A model generated the notes under the pieces. The model saw only the letters and a list, made by a program, of their open reading frames with translations, was not told the DNA's origin and searched no databases. Made by a program: the position numbers and the translations under genes. A stretch of 64,000 nucleotides of DNA from Phycisphaeraceae bacterium (GTDB lineage: Bacteria; Planctomycetota; Phycisphaerae; Phycisphaerales; UBA1924). The first letter of the stretch is position 1, and each line of letters begins with the position of its first letter. This document shows, in pieces, positions 42,223-51,498 of the stretch. The stretch is from the NCBI GenBank assembly GCA_019636695.1, contig JAHBXD010000004.1, forward strand, positions 1 through 64,000. The letters run 5' to 3'.

Positions 42223-43539
42223 CTAGTCCTGGCGGGCTCGACCCGGTCGGGCAACGACCAGATCTGCCCCCGGGTAATACCGCTCCAGAATCTGCGGCCA
42301 GTGAAGCCCCTGACGGGCATACTCGCGCGCACCAAATTGGCAAAGCCCGACGCCGTGACCAAATCCTCGACCGCGGATGATGACAACATCATCGAGTATC
42401 TCACAGTCGAGGTCGGTGCTGAACGCCAGGGCGCCGTGCAGCGGGGCGTCGCCCGAGAGGTTCGGAAGCCGCATGTTGCTGGCCAATCGCAACTCTTCGG
42501 CAGTCAACTCATACACCCCCGTGACATCATGCACGGCATAGCGGGTCGGCCGGCCCCAGGGGTTGGCCGCTGTCATCTCGATGGCACGCAGTTCGGTCAG
42601 CTCGGCAATCGGACGCCCATGCCGCTTGCCCCAGGCGCTCAGCCGCGCGGTCAGAATATCCGGCGTCGTTCGGCGTTCCCAGCGATATCGCGGTGATGCT
42701 CGGCACGGACATTCGTCGGGCGCGCCTTGCAGCGCCGGCGCTGCATTAAACTCGCGCCCGCTGCCGGTGTTCCAGTTATCACGGGCTGATGCGGAACGTC
42801 CGCCACAGGTGCTGCTGTAATAGGCTCGCAGGGTCTGGCCGTGCTGGGTCAGCATCAGAGAACGGGTCGCCCTGGCCGCATTCCATGCCACAGGATCATC
42901 GTGCAGCCCACGAAAGGCCTGGCGCGTCGTGTCGGCGTCGATATCCCATCCGCGGCGGGCCAGCCGCGCCAAGGCTCGCTCGTGGGCGGCGTAGGACCGA
43001 GCGGCGACAGCCTGCGCAAGATAGGTCTCTGCGGGCCAGCCGCGGTACAATTCGGCCATCAACACGCCTGCGATATACGTATCGATCGGCAATGGCGCGA
43101 CAACGTCGAACCCACCCGTCTCTCGATCAGACAACATTGCCGATGCGCCGATGCGCATGCCATCGAGCACGAGATGAGATGTTGATACGAATCGGATGAC
43201 CCCCGTGCGTGCTTTGCCGAGGTCGATCTCAACTCCGGCAGCGTCCGCGATGATCCGGCCGTCTGCGTTACGGATGGTGACATGATCGCCAAGGTCTACT
43301 GCACGCCATGCTCCGATCGCGCGGATCGCCTGGCCGCGAATCTCTACGCCCGTTCCGCCGCGGATTACACGGACCCGGATAATGTCAAGCGAGGCCGGAG
43401 GGCGTGGCACCACGGCAAGCCACGCCGGGTTTTCCATCGACGTCGGTGTTCCGGCCTTGCGCGCGGCCGACATCGCCAGCAGGCTGACAGCGGCAACAAC
43501 GAATACAAGCGCAGGGTGTGTTGCGCGGCATCGGAGCAT
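42223..43539 (-). CDS. SpoIID/LytB-domain protein
   Basis: A 438-aa protein. It has an N-terminal hydrophobic segment, then the SpoIID catalytic domain: LPIDTYIAGVLMAELYRGWPAETYLAQAVAARSYA, YYSSTCGGRSA, GRGFGHGVGLCQFGAREYARQG. SpoIID is a lytic transglycosylase that cuts denuded glycan strands in sporulating Firmicutes; related domains occur widely in non-sporulating bacteria as cell-wall proteins. TACGAT lies 6 bases before the ATG. It is upstream of the S9 peptidase gene on the same strand with about 100 bases between. Confidence 0.88.
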   Translation of the reverse strand: MLRCRATHPALVFVVAAVSLLAMSAARKAGTPTSMENPAWLAVVPRPPASLDIIRVRVIRGGTGVEIRGQAIRAIGAWRAVDLGDHVTIRNADGRIIADAAGVEIDLGKARTGVIRFVSTSHLVLDGMRIGASAMLSDRETGGFDVVAPLPIDTYIAGVLMAELYRGWPAETYLAQAVAARSYAAHERALARLARRGWDIDADTTRQAFRGLHDDPVAWNAARATRSLMLTQHGQTLRAYYSSTCGGRSASARDNWNTGSGREFNAAPALQGAPDECPCRASPRYRWERRTTPDILTARLSAWGKRHGRPIAELTELRAIEMTAANPWGRPTRYAVHDVTGVYELTAEELRLASNMRLPNLSGDAPLHGALAFSTDLDCEILDDVVIIRGRGFGHGVGLCQFGAREYARQGLHWPQILERYYPGADLVVARPGRARQD

Positions 43540-43545
43540 GATGCA

Positions 43546-43551
43546 ATCGTA
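43546..43551 (-). promoter_or_regulatory. TACGAT -10-like box before the SpoIID-domain gene
   Basis: The minus strand reads TACGAT, tgcatc, ATG. This is a clear example of the six-base pattern. Confidence 0.45.
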
Positions 43552-43701
43552 CAACTCGGCAAGGCCGAGTACCGGCGGCGGTCAACGCGTGGGCCAGGGG
43601 TGTATAACGCGAGCGCGCGGGAGAGCCGTGCGGCAGAACATCCCGGAGGAATAGCATTGCACCCCGCGCCCCGCCGGGCACAAGGGGCAGGAGGTTGCGG
43701 C

Positions 43702-44100
43702 ATGCGTACCCGTCGTCGGTTGGTTTGTGCAAGTGTGGGACTGATTCTTGCGGTGGTTGCCGGGTGCGCCTCCGGGCCGAAAATCAACCCCGGGGGGGTC
43801 TACGCCGGGCCGAGCGTCTCGATCGACGGATCCCGGCGTGTGCACCACCTGATCATGCAGGCGCCCACGCCCGGATGGCAGATTGCAATCGATCGGACGG
43901 TAGAGCACGAAGGCAGGCAGCGCGTTTTCGCGACGATTCGACGTCCGAACCCCATGAATGTCTACGCACAGGTTGTCGTGCCGCAGCAGGTAGCGACCTC
44001 GATTCCATCAACTCAACCGCTCGAGGCGTTTGTGCGCGTCCTTGATTTTGATGCTCGCGACGGTGAATATGTGCCGTTGTCGGGCACGAGTGATCGCTGA
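43702..44100 (+). CDS. Small lipoprotein
   Basis: A 132-aa protein. The N-terminus ends in the lipobox VVAGC at Cys22 and the body is a short beta-rich domain of unknown function. GGCAGGAGG lies about 8 bases before the ATG. It is the only plus-strand gene between two minus-strand groups. Confidence 0.7.
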   Translation: MRTRRRLVCASVGLILAVVAGCASGPKINPGGVYAGPSVSIDGSRRVHHLIMQAPTPGWQIAIDRTVEHEGRQRVFATIRRPNPMNVYAQVVVPQQVATSIPSTQPLEAFVRVLDFDARDGEYVPLSGTSDR

Positions 44101-44155
44101 ACCATGGTGTTTGAAATGCGCGAGCACTCAATTGCGCGACCCGACGCAGACGCTG

Positions 44156-45985
44156 CTATCGCGTGCCGGCGAGGCGACGTGTAGTGACATCGAACGATCG
44201 AACCATGCTCATGTGAATGGCATAGACCGCGGCGAGATAGATCGCCGCGCCGATGACCGCACCGATCATCAAACCTGCGCGCGCTCCGGACGAGGTTCCC
44301 CCGTCAAGGCTCTTGCGGAGAGCCCCTGCCGGGTCGATCAGGGCGTAGACCAACGATGCCGGATTCATGCCCGCTAAAGCCGGGCCGACGAGTTCGATTT
44401 CTGCGCCGGCTTTCCACCCGCACAAGCCGAACGTGCCCGCGATGACCCCGACGACACCGAATGTAGCCAACACCGCGTTGAGCGTTCCTTTGCTTTTGAG
44501 GCTCCAGGCGAGGCCGACCATCCCGCAGAACGCAATAAAGGGAATGCAGAGTAACGGCATCGCCAGTGCCGCTTCGGGAAGGACCACGGGCAGGTCCATT
44601 GTCTGGTTAAGGCTGATTGTTGATGAAACAATCACCCCATCCGGACGACCAAGACCCCCGAATGCAACATACCCACCGGCAAGCATCATGGTGCCTGTCG
44701 GCACGGCAAGCATGGGCAGCAGATACGCCACCATGCCCCTGAGTTTGCCCGACAGATACATCGACGGTGTTATCGGCGTCGTGAGAAGAAGATCGAGCGT
44801 GCCGTCTTCGCGCTCGCGCGTGACCGCCGTTGCCGCCATGTTGACCGCCACGAGTGCAATGACGGCCACCTCGCCCCAGACTGTCGCCATCAGCACGAAT
44901 CGGAACGATTCGCTATTGAGCGCCTGAGTGTGATACAGAACCACCAGGCCAGCGCCGAACGCCCCGCCCACGGCGATAAATGCCCACCGCGCCAGGATGC
45001 GCCCCAGCGTCGCATTTCGCGCTGCCGCCTCACGCCACGCTATGGGGTTGTGCCAGACTGTTCGCGGCGGTCGATGCTCCGCTCCGGCCGCGCCGAGACC
45101 GAAGAGCCGCCGATACCACGGGATGCCCCCCTCCCCCCCGGCGAGCAACCCCTGCACCCCGCCGACCCGTACCGTGAGCGATGACGCGACGATCAGGAAG
45201 CCGCTGAGACCGAGTGACAACCCACACCACGCCGAAACCGGATGGCGAAGCATCCAGGCAGCCCCATCCGCAGCACGCGGATAGTTCGCAGGATGCAGGA
45301 GCGACTTGAGCGCCAGGAACGGATTGACCGACGTGAGAAAGGTCACCCCGCGCTCCGAACGCTGCAGCCACGCATCTACTGACCATGTAATGGCCAGGTA
45401 TGTCACCACGCCGATGTAAAAAGTAAAAACCGCCCGTTTCCCGACAACACGACTTACCGAAAGCGCGATGGCAATCGCGCCGACGAGAACCGCCGCACAT
45501 GCGGCGATCGCGTAACTTGCCAGAATCGAACTCCCCGGTACTCCGCCGAAATATTGGGTCAGGGCGAAGAGCGGCAGACTGGCTACGAGCAGCGCAAGGA
45601 CAAAGAACAATCTCCCCAGGAGATTCCCCAGCACGACGTGGGCCGGGGTCAACGGAGTGGTCAGCAGGATGTCCCACGTCTTTGGGTTCGCCTCCTGGGC
45701 GATGGCCCCGGCCATGAATACCGGCGCAAGAAGACAGATCAGCAATATCTGCAGATTGGCGATCCATGTGAAGCTCTTTGCGCCCGCCTGGGCAAGTAAC
45801 CGGTAATCAAGGTCACCCGCGCCGGTTTCGGCCACCAGCGCCCAGAGCAGCACCACGATCAGCACCGCCAGATACACCGTTCGGATGTAGAAATGCCTTG
45901 CCCGGCGCGAACCGTTCTGCACCAGCCGAACCGTGATCGGGTTCGTTGGACCGAGATACAGAAGCCATCGCAGCATCGCAGGCAT
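44156..45985 (-). CDS. ABC-2 type permease with two fused modules
   Basis: A 609-aa polytopic protein. Two permease modules follow each other; each contains the linker segment LLTTPLTPAHVVLGNLLGR or LLTTPITPSMYLSGKLRG after a TWD/TLD turn, about 300 residues apart. ABC-2 permeases normally act as two copies, so this protein may form the whole membrane unit by itself. No ATPase gene is adjacent. TACACT lies 8 bases before the ATG at 45985. Confidence 0.8.
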   Translation of the reverse strand: MPAMLRWLLYLGPTNPITVRLVQNGSRRARHFYIRTVYLAVLIVVLLWALVAETGAGDLDYRLLAQAGAKSFTWIANLQILLICLLAPVFMAGAIAQEANPKTWDILLTTPLTPAHVVLGNLLGRLFFVLALLVASLPLFALTQYFGGVPGSSILASYAIAACAAVLVGAIAIALSVSRVVGKRAVFTFYIGVVTYLAITWSVDAWLQRSERGVTFLTSVNPFLALKSLLHPANYPRAADGAAWMLRHPVSAWCGLSLGLSGFLIVASSLTVRVGGVQGLLAGGEGGIPWYRRLFGLGAAGAEHRPPRTVWHNPIAWREAAARNATLGRILARWAFIAVGGAFGAGLVVLYHTQALNSESFRFVLMATVWGEVAVIALVAVNMAATAVTREREDGTLDLLLTTPITPSMYLSGKLRGMVAYLLPMLAVPTGTMMLAGGYVAFGGLGRPDGVIVSSTISLNQTMDLPVVLPEAALAMPLLCIPFIAFCGMVGLAWSLKSKGTLNAVLATFGVVGVIAGTFGLCGWKAGAEIELVGPALAGMNPASLVYALIDPAGALRKSLDGGTSSGARAGLMIGAVIGAAIYLAAVYAIHMSMVRSFDVTTRRLAGTR

Positions 45986-45993
45986 GCGGCGGG

Positions 45994-45999
45994 AGTGTA
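45994..45999 (-). promoter_or_regulatory. TACACT -10-like box before the ABC-2 permease
   Basis: The minus strand reads TACACT, eight bases, ATG at 45985. The spacer is two bases longer than the norm. Confidence 0.3.
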
Positions 46000-46022
46000 C
46001 GTCAGAACACACTCGCGACTTG

Positions 46023-46039
46023 CCGCCCCTGCCGGGCGG
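46023..46039 (-). terminator. Hairpin between the prenyltransferase and permease genes
   Basis: CCGCCC/GGGCGG with a 5-base loop, about 90 bases past the UbiA-type stop. Without a T-run it is only a candidate. Confidence 0.3.
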
Positions 46040-46129
46040 TCATTGACGCTTCCTTTCGCCCCTTACGTGCGTTTGCCTGGGCTGCGTGCACAATCTGCAC
46101 CCACGCGCGTGCCGAATGCCTTGGCACGG

Positions 46130-47152
46130 CTATCCTCGGCCCACGGCGAATGCGATCAGCGTCAGCAGCGCGAAGATCACCGAAGCCACCTGAAATTGTC
46201 GGTCGCCGGTGGCCAGTTCCGTCGGGTCGTCATACTCGCCCTTCTCAACCAGCACGATGCACCGAAGGAGCGCAAAGAGCGCTGGGAGCATCGTGAACCA
46301 CAGGATGTTCAGCCCGCTGAAGAACTCCGCCCGGCCCTGGACATACCCGGCGTAGGTGATCAGTGTCGCCACGGCGGTCATGACCACCATCATCCGCAGC
46401 AGGTGATCGGTGTATACCGCCTGCACTCTCCTTGCTTCATCGGCCTGCTGGCCGAGGGTGCGCCGTTCACCGAGGCGCTTGCCGAAAGCGAGGAACATCG
46501 CAAGAAAAAGCGTGCAGTTCAGCAGCCATGTACTCGGCGCGATCGCAATGCAGGCACATCCACCCAGCACGCGCAGCACAAACCCCATGGACAGACTCAT
46601 AACGTCCAGGATCACAACATGCTTGATCGCCAGGCTGTAGGCCGTCACATTCACGACATACACTGCCAACACCAGCCCAAGCCAGCCTGCCGCAGCACCC
46701 CCGGCCATCATCCCCACAGGGAAGAGAAACAACGCGGCGAGAACGAACAGGCCCATCGCAAACCGCATGGCTACGGGCACGCTGATCCGTCCCGAGGCGA
46801 CCGGCCGCTTGCACTTCCGCGGGTGACGCCGATCGGCCTCGCGGTCGCGGATGTCGTTGATGACATAACTGCCGCTCGAAGCAAGCCCGAAGGCCAGAAA
46901 CGCACTCACCACGGCCAGCCACGGAACCACATGCCCGTCAACAAGGGCGTACAGCGGCCCTATCAGCACAAAGACACCCTTCGCCCACTGCTTCGGCCGC
47001 GCGAGCCGGAGGAACTCTCTGAACGAGGCATGATCGTTCGTCTGGGCTTGTCCCTCACTTACTGGCAAACCCGTATTCTCTGTGCGCCCCCCTTGTTCAG
47101 GGGGTGTGATTACTGTCGGCGGCGTCCCGTCATGTCCTGCAGTTCCTTCCAT
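46130..47152 (-). CDS. UbiA-type prenyltransferase, decaprenyl-phosphate phosphoribosyltransferase-like
   Basis: A 340-aa protein with eight or nine helices. RPKQWAKGVFVLIGP and SYVINDIRDREADRRHPRKCKRPVASG contain the NDxxDxxxD motif plus the Lys/Arg-rich tail typical of the phosphoribosyl-transferring branch of the UbiA superfamily, which makes decaprenyl-phosphoryl ribose in actinobacteria. It probably modifies a polyprenyl carrier for surface glycans. Its 5' end overlaps the end of the DraG-like gene by 43 bases. Confidence 0.85.
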   Translation of the reverse strand: MEGTAGHDGTPPTVITPPEQGGRTENTGLPVSEGQAQTNDHASFREFLRLARPKQWAKGVFVLIGPLYALVDGHVVPWLAVVSAFLAFGLASSGSYVINDIRDREADRRHPRKCKRPVASGRISVPVAMRFAMGLFVLAALFLFPVGMMAGGAAAGWLGLVLAVYVVNVTAYSLAIKHVVILDVMSLSMGFVLRVLGGCACIAIAPSTWLLNCTLFLAMFLAFGKRLGERRTLGQQADEARRVQAVYTDHLLRMMVVMTAVATLITYAGYVQGRAEFFSGLNILWFTMLPALFALLRCIVLVEKGEYDDPTELATGDRQFQVASVIFALLTLIAFAVGRG

Positions 47153-49095
47153 CGCACCGCCTGTTCCAGAACTTCTTTATCGTGATCATCGATGACGCCG
47201 TCGCCCGTGAGATCGACCGGGTTCCGATGCCAACTGTACAGGTCTTCGATATCGACCAACCCATCTCCATTGAGGTCATACCCCTGACCAATCGGGATGG
47301 CAGGAGCAAGAACGTCAATCGCACTCGCCGTTACAAACCTCCCAGACCCACCAGGCAGGCCAGTCAGGCGTACGCTGCGGCAGATCACGGGATCGTCGAG
47401 CACCCAGTCAATGGTCTGAAATGGTCGATCAGGACGAAAGCCGTCGCTCGGGGAAACCCCGGATATCATCGTCCAAACACCATCGATGAGTAGTTCGATG
47501 TCTAGCGTCTCAAACCAACCACCCGAAACCGGGGGGTCGAAGTGGTCGCCTTCGATCAGTCGGATGCACCCTGCAACGACATCGCGGTCGAAGGTCACCG
47601 TCAGCGAAATCGGAATGCCCGGCGCAAGCGTTGCGCCTTCCGTTGAGTAATACCGTCGATCGCCATCAACGAGCACATCGGTTCCTGAAAAATTCAGGTG
47701 AAACCCTGAGGCGAAATACGAGGGCTGGCGCACACCGCGCCCTGAAGGAGCAAGCGAGGTCACAGAACTCGCGGCGGTCACCATGCCGCCTGCCCGCAGC
47801 ACGGCCAAGGTCTGACTTCGCGCGTCGAGTCGGGCAAGGGGGTTGCGCGCGAGCGAATCGTGGGGCAGGGGCGGCACCAGCCACCCATCGCTGGCGACAT
47901 CGACTACGCCACCGCCCCGACGTACGGCATCGTCGATAAGAGGGAGTGTGCGATCGGCCATGAGCGAAAAGGTGTCTTCGGCGGAAAGATCATCGGGAAG
48001 GTAATCAGGGAGGGCATCGCGTGTGCGTGAGATCCAGTAGCGCTCTGAGAGCGATGCATCGGGAAAGGCGCTCTGCACAGCGTCGGTTCCGAGCATGAGA
48101 CCAAGCAGCCCGCCCATCGTGGCCGTGGGGTTGTCGGCATCCCAGCCGCAGAGCGTTCCGATACGGATTGTGCGGGCTAGGTCACCCTGGCCGTAGAGCA
48201 GGCAGAGAACCCCGGAAGCAAGATTGATGCTCGATTCCGTCCACCCGCGATACCGGAATCCGTTGGCGGCGGCGTGAAGTTGATAACGCTCATACGCGAG
48301 GTCGCGCGTACGTTCCCAGTCGTCAAGGTCGGGATTCGCGCGATAGTCGGCCAGGATGAAGTCGATGATGTCCGCGGCTTTGGATGTATCGGGAATGAAG
48401 CGGCGGGCCTGGACAACCAGCCATTCGACCTGCTCGGGGCGCGACAGGTTCTCGGGAATCACGGGCGCGAGGGCATACAGCACAACAAAGAACTGCGATG
48501 CATGGGCCGCGTGCCCGGCGGCCGTGTTTCGAATGGGCAGGTCCGCGAGCAACAACGCCGTGCCCGGCATTCCCGGCGCGATCGACCCGAAAATCTCCGT
48601 CGTCAATTGGGCATCGATGTGCAGCCAGAAGTTGTTTGCAGCGGCTAGGCCCGTTCCGGGCGGCACGACACCCCGGTCCATGAGCGCGCGAGCGTTGGCA
48701 TTTGATACCCAGATGAACCTGTTGACGTGTTCGATCCAGCCATTGCTGATCTGTTCCGGTGTCAGCAGCGATGTGCCATGGTGGTGCATGAGGTGCAGCC
48801 AGACATATTCAATATCCGTATCGTCGTCGGCGCCCCACGGATCCTGAAAGACATATTCGAGCACGCCTCGACCGAGATTCGTTCCCCAATCGGCATCGGT
48901 CGGGAACGGCGGTTGGTTCCGCTGCCCCTCGCCGCGAAGCCCGGTCCAGTTGGCGATGCACTGGGCAAGCCACATTGCCTCCAGCCGGTCGGCATAGGTT
49001 GCCCGGTCGATGAAAGTCTGGCCGAAAGCCGCCCCGGAGCAGCCGACGATCGCCGCAGCACACACGATCGGGAATTGGAGATATCGTGCTGTCAT
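47110..49095 (-). CDS. Exported ADP-ribosylglycohydrolase (DraG-like) with discoidin-like and dockerin modules
   Basis: A 661-aa protein. The signal peptide ends near AIVGC (possible lipobox) or AFGQ. The DraG domain (about 30-430) has both metal-ligand groups, DDDTDIEYVWLH and GWDADNPTATMGGLLGLMLG. Residues 500-605 look like a galactose-binding/discoidin-type beta sandwich (IRLIEGDHFDPP, GWFETLDIELL, IDWVLDDPV). The end is a dockerin with two calcium loops, DLNGDGLVDIED and DLTGDGVIDDHD. It should remove ADP-ribose or hydrolyse related N-glycosides outside the cell; the true substrate is unknown. ADP-ribosylglycohydrolases are usually cytoplasmic. Confidence 0.85.
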   Translation of the reverse strand: MTARYLQFPIVCAAAIVGCSGAAFGQTFIDRATYADRLEAMWLAQCIANWTGLRGEGQRNQPPFPTDADWGTNLGRGVLEYVFQDPWGADDDTDIEYVWLHLMHHHGTSLLTPEQISNGWIEHVNRFIWVSNANARALMDRGVVPPGTGLAAANNFWLHIDAQLTTEIFGSIAPGMPGTALLLADLPIRNTAAGHAAHASQFFVVLYALAPVIPENLSRPEQVEWLVVQARRFIPDTSKAADIIDFILADYRANPDLDDWERTRDLAYERYQLHAAANGFRYRGWTESSINLASGVLCLLYGQGDLARTIRIGTLCGWDADNPTATMGGLLGLMLGTDAVQSAFPDASLSERYWISRTRDALPDYLPDDLSAEDTFSLMADRTLPLIDDAVRRGGGVVDVASDGWLVPPLPHDSLARNPLARLDARSQTLAVLRAGGMVTAASSVTSLAPSGRGVRQPSYFASGFHLNFSGTDVLVDGDRRYYSTEGATLAPGIPISLTVTFDRDVVAGCIRLIEGDHFDPPVSGGWFETLDIELLIDGVWTMISGVSPSDGFRPDRPFQTIDWVLDDPVICRSVRLTGLPGGSGRFVTASAIDVLAPAIPIGQGYDLNGDGLVDIEDLYSWHRNPVDLTGDGVIDDHDKEVLEQAVRWKELQDMTGRRRQ

Positions 49096-49162
49096 CCGGG
49101 CGCCCCTTGATCGACGATACAGGATAAAGGACGCTCGACCAAGCCCTGGATGCGAATTTCTG

Positions 49163-50647
49163 ATGCTACCGGAAAGACCACCATCGTGCTTCGATTCATC
49201 GGTACGGAAGCAAATCCTTGTCGTTCTGGTGTTCTTTATCGCCTCGGCATGGATGGCCATTTTCAGCGGACTGCTTCCCGGGCGTATGGCCAGCGATCAG
49301 TTGCTCTTCCATGAAGTCACGGTTCGCGTCTTTGCCGAGCAGTTTCCCAAGCCCAATCTTGCCGACTATCGCTCGGCCACCAGCCCCGGATATCACCTCG
49401 TGCTTGCTGCGGTCGATGCCGCGCTCGGGCTTGGCCGATCTGGGCTGCAACTGGCGGCATCGGGGTTCACAGCCGGATTCCTGGGGTTGCTGGTCTGGGT
49501 TTCGTACCGTGCCGGAGCCGGACGCCGGGCTGCCCTGCTGTGCGCCCCGCTCCTGGCGTCGCTGTATGTCTGGCCCGCGGGCGTCTGGTTGCTGCCGGAT
49601 AACGCAGGGTGGCTGGGGGTCGTCGGTGTGCTGGCGCTGGCGTTTCACGGTCGAACTGTTGTGCATCTGGTCGCGGCTGGGGTCGTGCTCGCGGCGTTGG
49701 TCTGGATGCGCCAGATTCACCTATGGGCGGCTGCTGTGATCTGGATGGCCGGATGGCTTGGACCGGATCGAGATGCATCGTCGCTTTCGGAGTCGAATCG
49801 GTTGTCCAACGGCTGGTTTGCGGGCGTTCGGGGTGAGTTCCTCTGGCTGCTTTCAGCATTCGGTCAGCGCATGAGGCGGGCGGCCATCGCCGGCGTCTGC
49901 ACGCTGCCGGCATTCGGTTTTGTCGCATGGTTCGCGTGGAAGTGGGGTGGGTTGACCCCGCCGCTGTTTGCTGAGGGCGGCGACCTCGCGGGTGGACACC
50001 AAGGCATGAACCCGGCTGCTCCGGCATTTGTGTTGGCGCTTCTGGGGTTGTTCACGCCGTTTTTTGCGGGTGTTCTGCATACGAGCGGGCAGCGCCTGGT
50101 CCGTGAGGCCAAGGTCGGGCTGGTCGCCGCAGCACTGGCAGGAGCGGCCATTGCCGCGGCGACGCCCACCAGTTATGACAAAGAGGCCGGACGGTGGACC
50201 GGCCTCTGGAACATTGTTCAGAAGATCCCTGCGCCGATGGAACGCTCACCGGTGATCATCGCGCTGGCAGCCGCGGGTGCGGTCGCCCTGGTGCTCTGGT
50301 GCGCAGCGCTCTCGCGGCGTGACCGCTGGCTGCTGTTGACCACTGTCGCGGGATTTTCCGCGGCGATGACGGCAACGCATGAACTCTGGCAGCGCTATGT
50401 TGAGCCGTTAGTGCTGATTGTGCTGGTGCTGGCTTCGAGTCGGGCGATCGGTCGACCCGGCAATCACATCGCGGGAGACACGCTGCGTGATCGGGCGGCC
50501 AAGGCGTGGTGCAGCCTCGGACCGATCGTGCTCGCGGGGGCATTCGCCGTACTGACGACACTGACGATTTTGAAAAGTGACCCGATCGACCCCGCGCGGT
50601 ATGACGAAGCGCTTGATGCCGAACGAACCCGGCAAGGGATGCCGTGA
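49163..50647 (+). CDS. Polytopic membrane protein, possible lipid-linked glycosyltransferase
   Basis: A 494-aa protein with about ten hydrophobic segments. After the first helix comes a long exported loop with a SATSPGYHLVLA segment, loosely reminiscent of the GT-C superfamily ALG10-type enzymes, which take sugars from lipid carriers. No catalytic Asp pair is certain. It is divergent from the DraG-like gene. Confidence 0.55.
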   Translation: MLPERPPSCFDSSVRKQILVVLVFFIASAWMAIFSGLLPGRMASDQLLFHEVTVRVFAEQFPKPNLADYRSATSPGYHLVLAAVDAALGLGRSGLQLAASGFTAGFLGLLVWVSYRAGAGRRAALLCAPLLASLYVWPAGVWLLPDNAGWLGVVGVLALAFHGRTVVHLVAAGVVLAALVWMRQIHLWAAAVIWMAGWLGPDRDASSLSESNRLSNGWFAGVRGEFLWLLSAFGQRMRRAAIAGVCTLPAFGFVAWFAWKWGGLTPPLFAEGGDLAGGHQGMNPAAPAFVLALLGLFTPFFAGVLHTSGQRLVREAKVGLVAAALAGAAIAAATPTSYDKEAGRWTGLWNIVQKIPAPMERSPVIIALAAAGAVALVLWCAALSRRDRWLLLTTVAGFSAAMTATHELWQRYVEPLVLIVLVLASSRAIGRPGNHIAGDTLRDRAAKAWCSLGPIVLAGAFAVLTTLTILKSDPIDPARYDEALDAERTRQGMP

Positions 50648-50661
50648 CCTCGCCACGGTGT

Positions 50662-50667
50662 TACCAT
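50662..50667 (+). promoter_or_regulatory. TACCAT -10-like box before the TolQ-like gene
   Basis: TACCAT, cggcac, ATG at 50674. It decides between possible starts at 50644, 50674 and 50785. Confidence 0.4.
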
Positions 50668-50673
50668 CGGCAC

Positions 50674-51498
50674 ATGCCCACCACGGCACCCTGTCAGCGT
50701 CAGAATCAAGAACGGGTCATTACGGACGACACGCTTCCTCGGCCCGGGCTCAAAGACCGTTCGGAGACGGCAATTGCTGTTCGCATGGTTCGTCCGATGC
50801 TGCTCGTATTGCTGATCTGGCCCGCGGCTCCGGCGGCGGCGGCTGACGGCGGTGCGCTGCGTTCGGGCCTTTGGCCGTTGTTTCGCCAGTCATTTGATAT
50901 TTTCACGATCGTGCTGATGATCGGTTCGCTTTTCGCAGTGGGACTGATCGTGCGATGCGCACTCGACCTGCGGCGACGAGTGCTACTTCCCAGCGGCTCG
51001 GTGCAACGGATCGAGGAGTTGAGCGCGGCCCGCAAAACCGACGAACTTCGTCAAGTGCTCAAGAGCGATGAATCCATACTCGGAGAAATCGTGCGGGCCT
51101 CCGTGAACCACCCGACGGGCACGCGCTCAGGAATGCGAGAGGCGGCCGAGATCGCATCGACCGAGGTTTATGCGCGGCTGGCCCGCCGGATTGATCTGTT
51201 GAACGTCATCGGGAATCTCGGACCGCTTGTCGGCCTTGCGGGCACGGTGTGGGGCATGATCCTGGCATTTACAAGCCTCGGCGAGGCAGGGGGGCAGGCC
51301 AACCCGGGGCAATTGTCGGTGGGCATCGCCAAGGCGCTCTTCCACACGCTGCTCGGGCTGCTGCTCGCGATTCCGTGCCTGCTGGCTTATGGCGTGTTTC
51401 GCGGACGAGCCGAGGCCATCAGCACCGAGGTCATGACGATGGGGTCTCGCGTCATCGAGCGGCTTCCCGCGAACGATGAATCGGCGAAGTCAACATGA
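50674..51498 (+). CDS. MotA/TolQ/ExbB proton channel family protein
   Basis: A 274-aa protein. Three helices include FDIFTIVLMIGSLFAVGLIV and the family signature NVIGNLGPLVGLAGTVWGMILAF, then TLLGLLLAIPCLLAYGVFRG. It forms the proton-driven stator of a Tol- or Exb-like motor. The first 35 residues before the first hydrophobic stretch (a possible signal peptide MVRPMLLVLLIWPAAPAAAA) are retained because of the promoter box. The stop overlaps the next start (ATGA). Confidence 0.88.
   Translation: MPTTAPCQRQNQERVITDDTLPRPGLKDRSETAIAVRMVRPMLLVLLIWPAAPAAAADGGALRSGLWPLFRQSFDIFTIVLMIGSLFAVGLIVRCALDLRRRVLLPSGSVQRIEELSAARKTDELRQVLKSDESILGEIVRASVNHPTGTRSGMREAAEIASTEVYARLARRIDLLNVIGNLGPLVGLAGTVWGMILAFTSLGEAGGQANPGQLSVGIAKALFHTLLGLLLAIPCLLAYGVFRGRAEAISTEVMTMGSRVIERLPANDESAKST

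Noticed and set aside
45893-47185. 430-codon plus-strand frame
   Set aside because: Opposite the UbiA-type and permease genes; rich in His, Gln, Arg and Pro with no motif.
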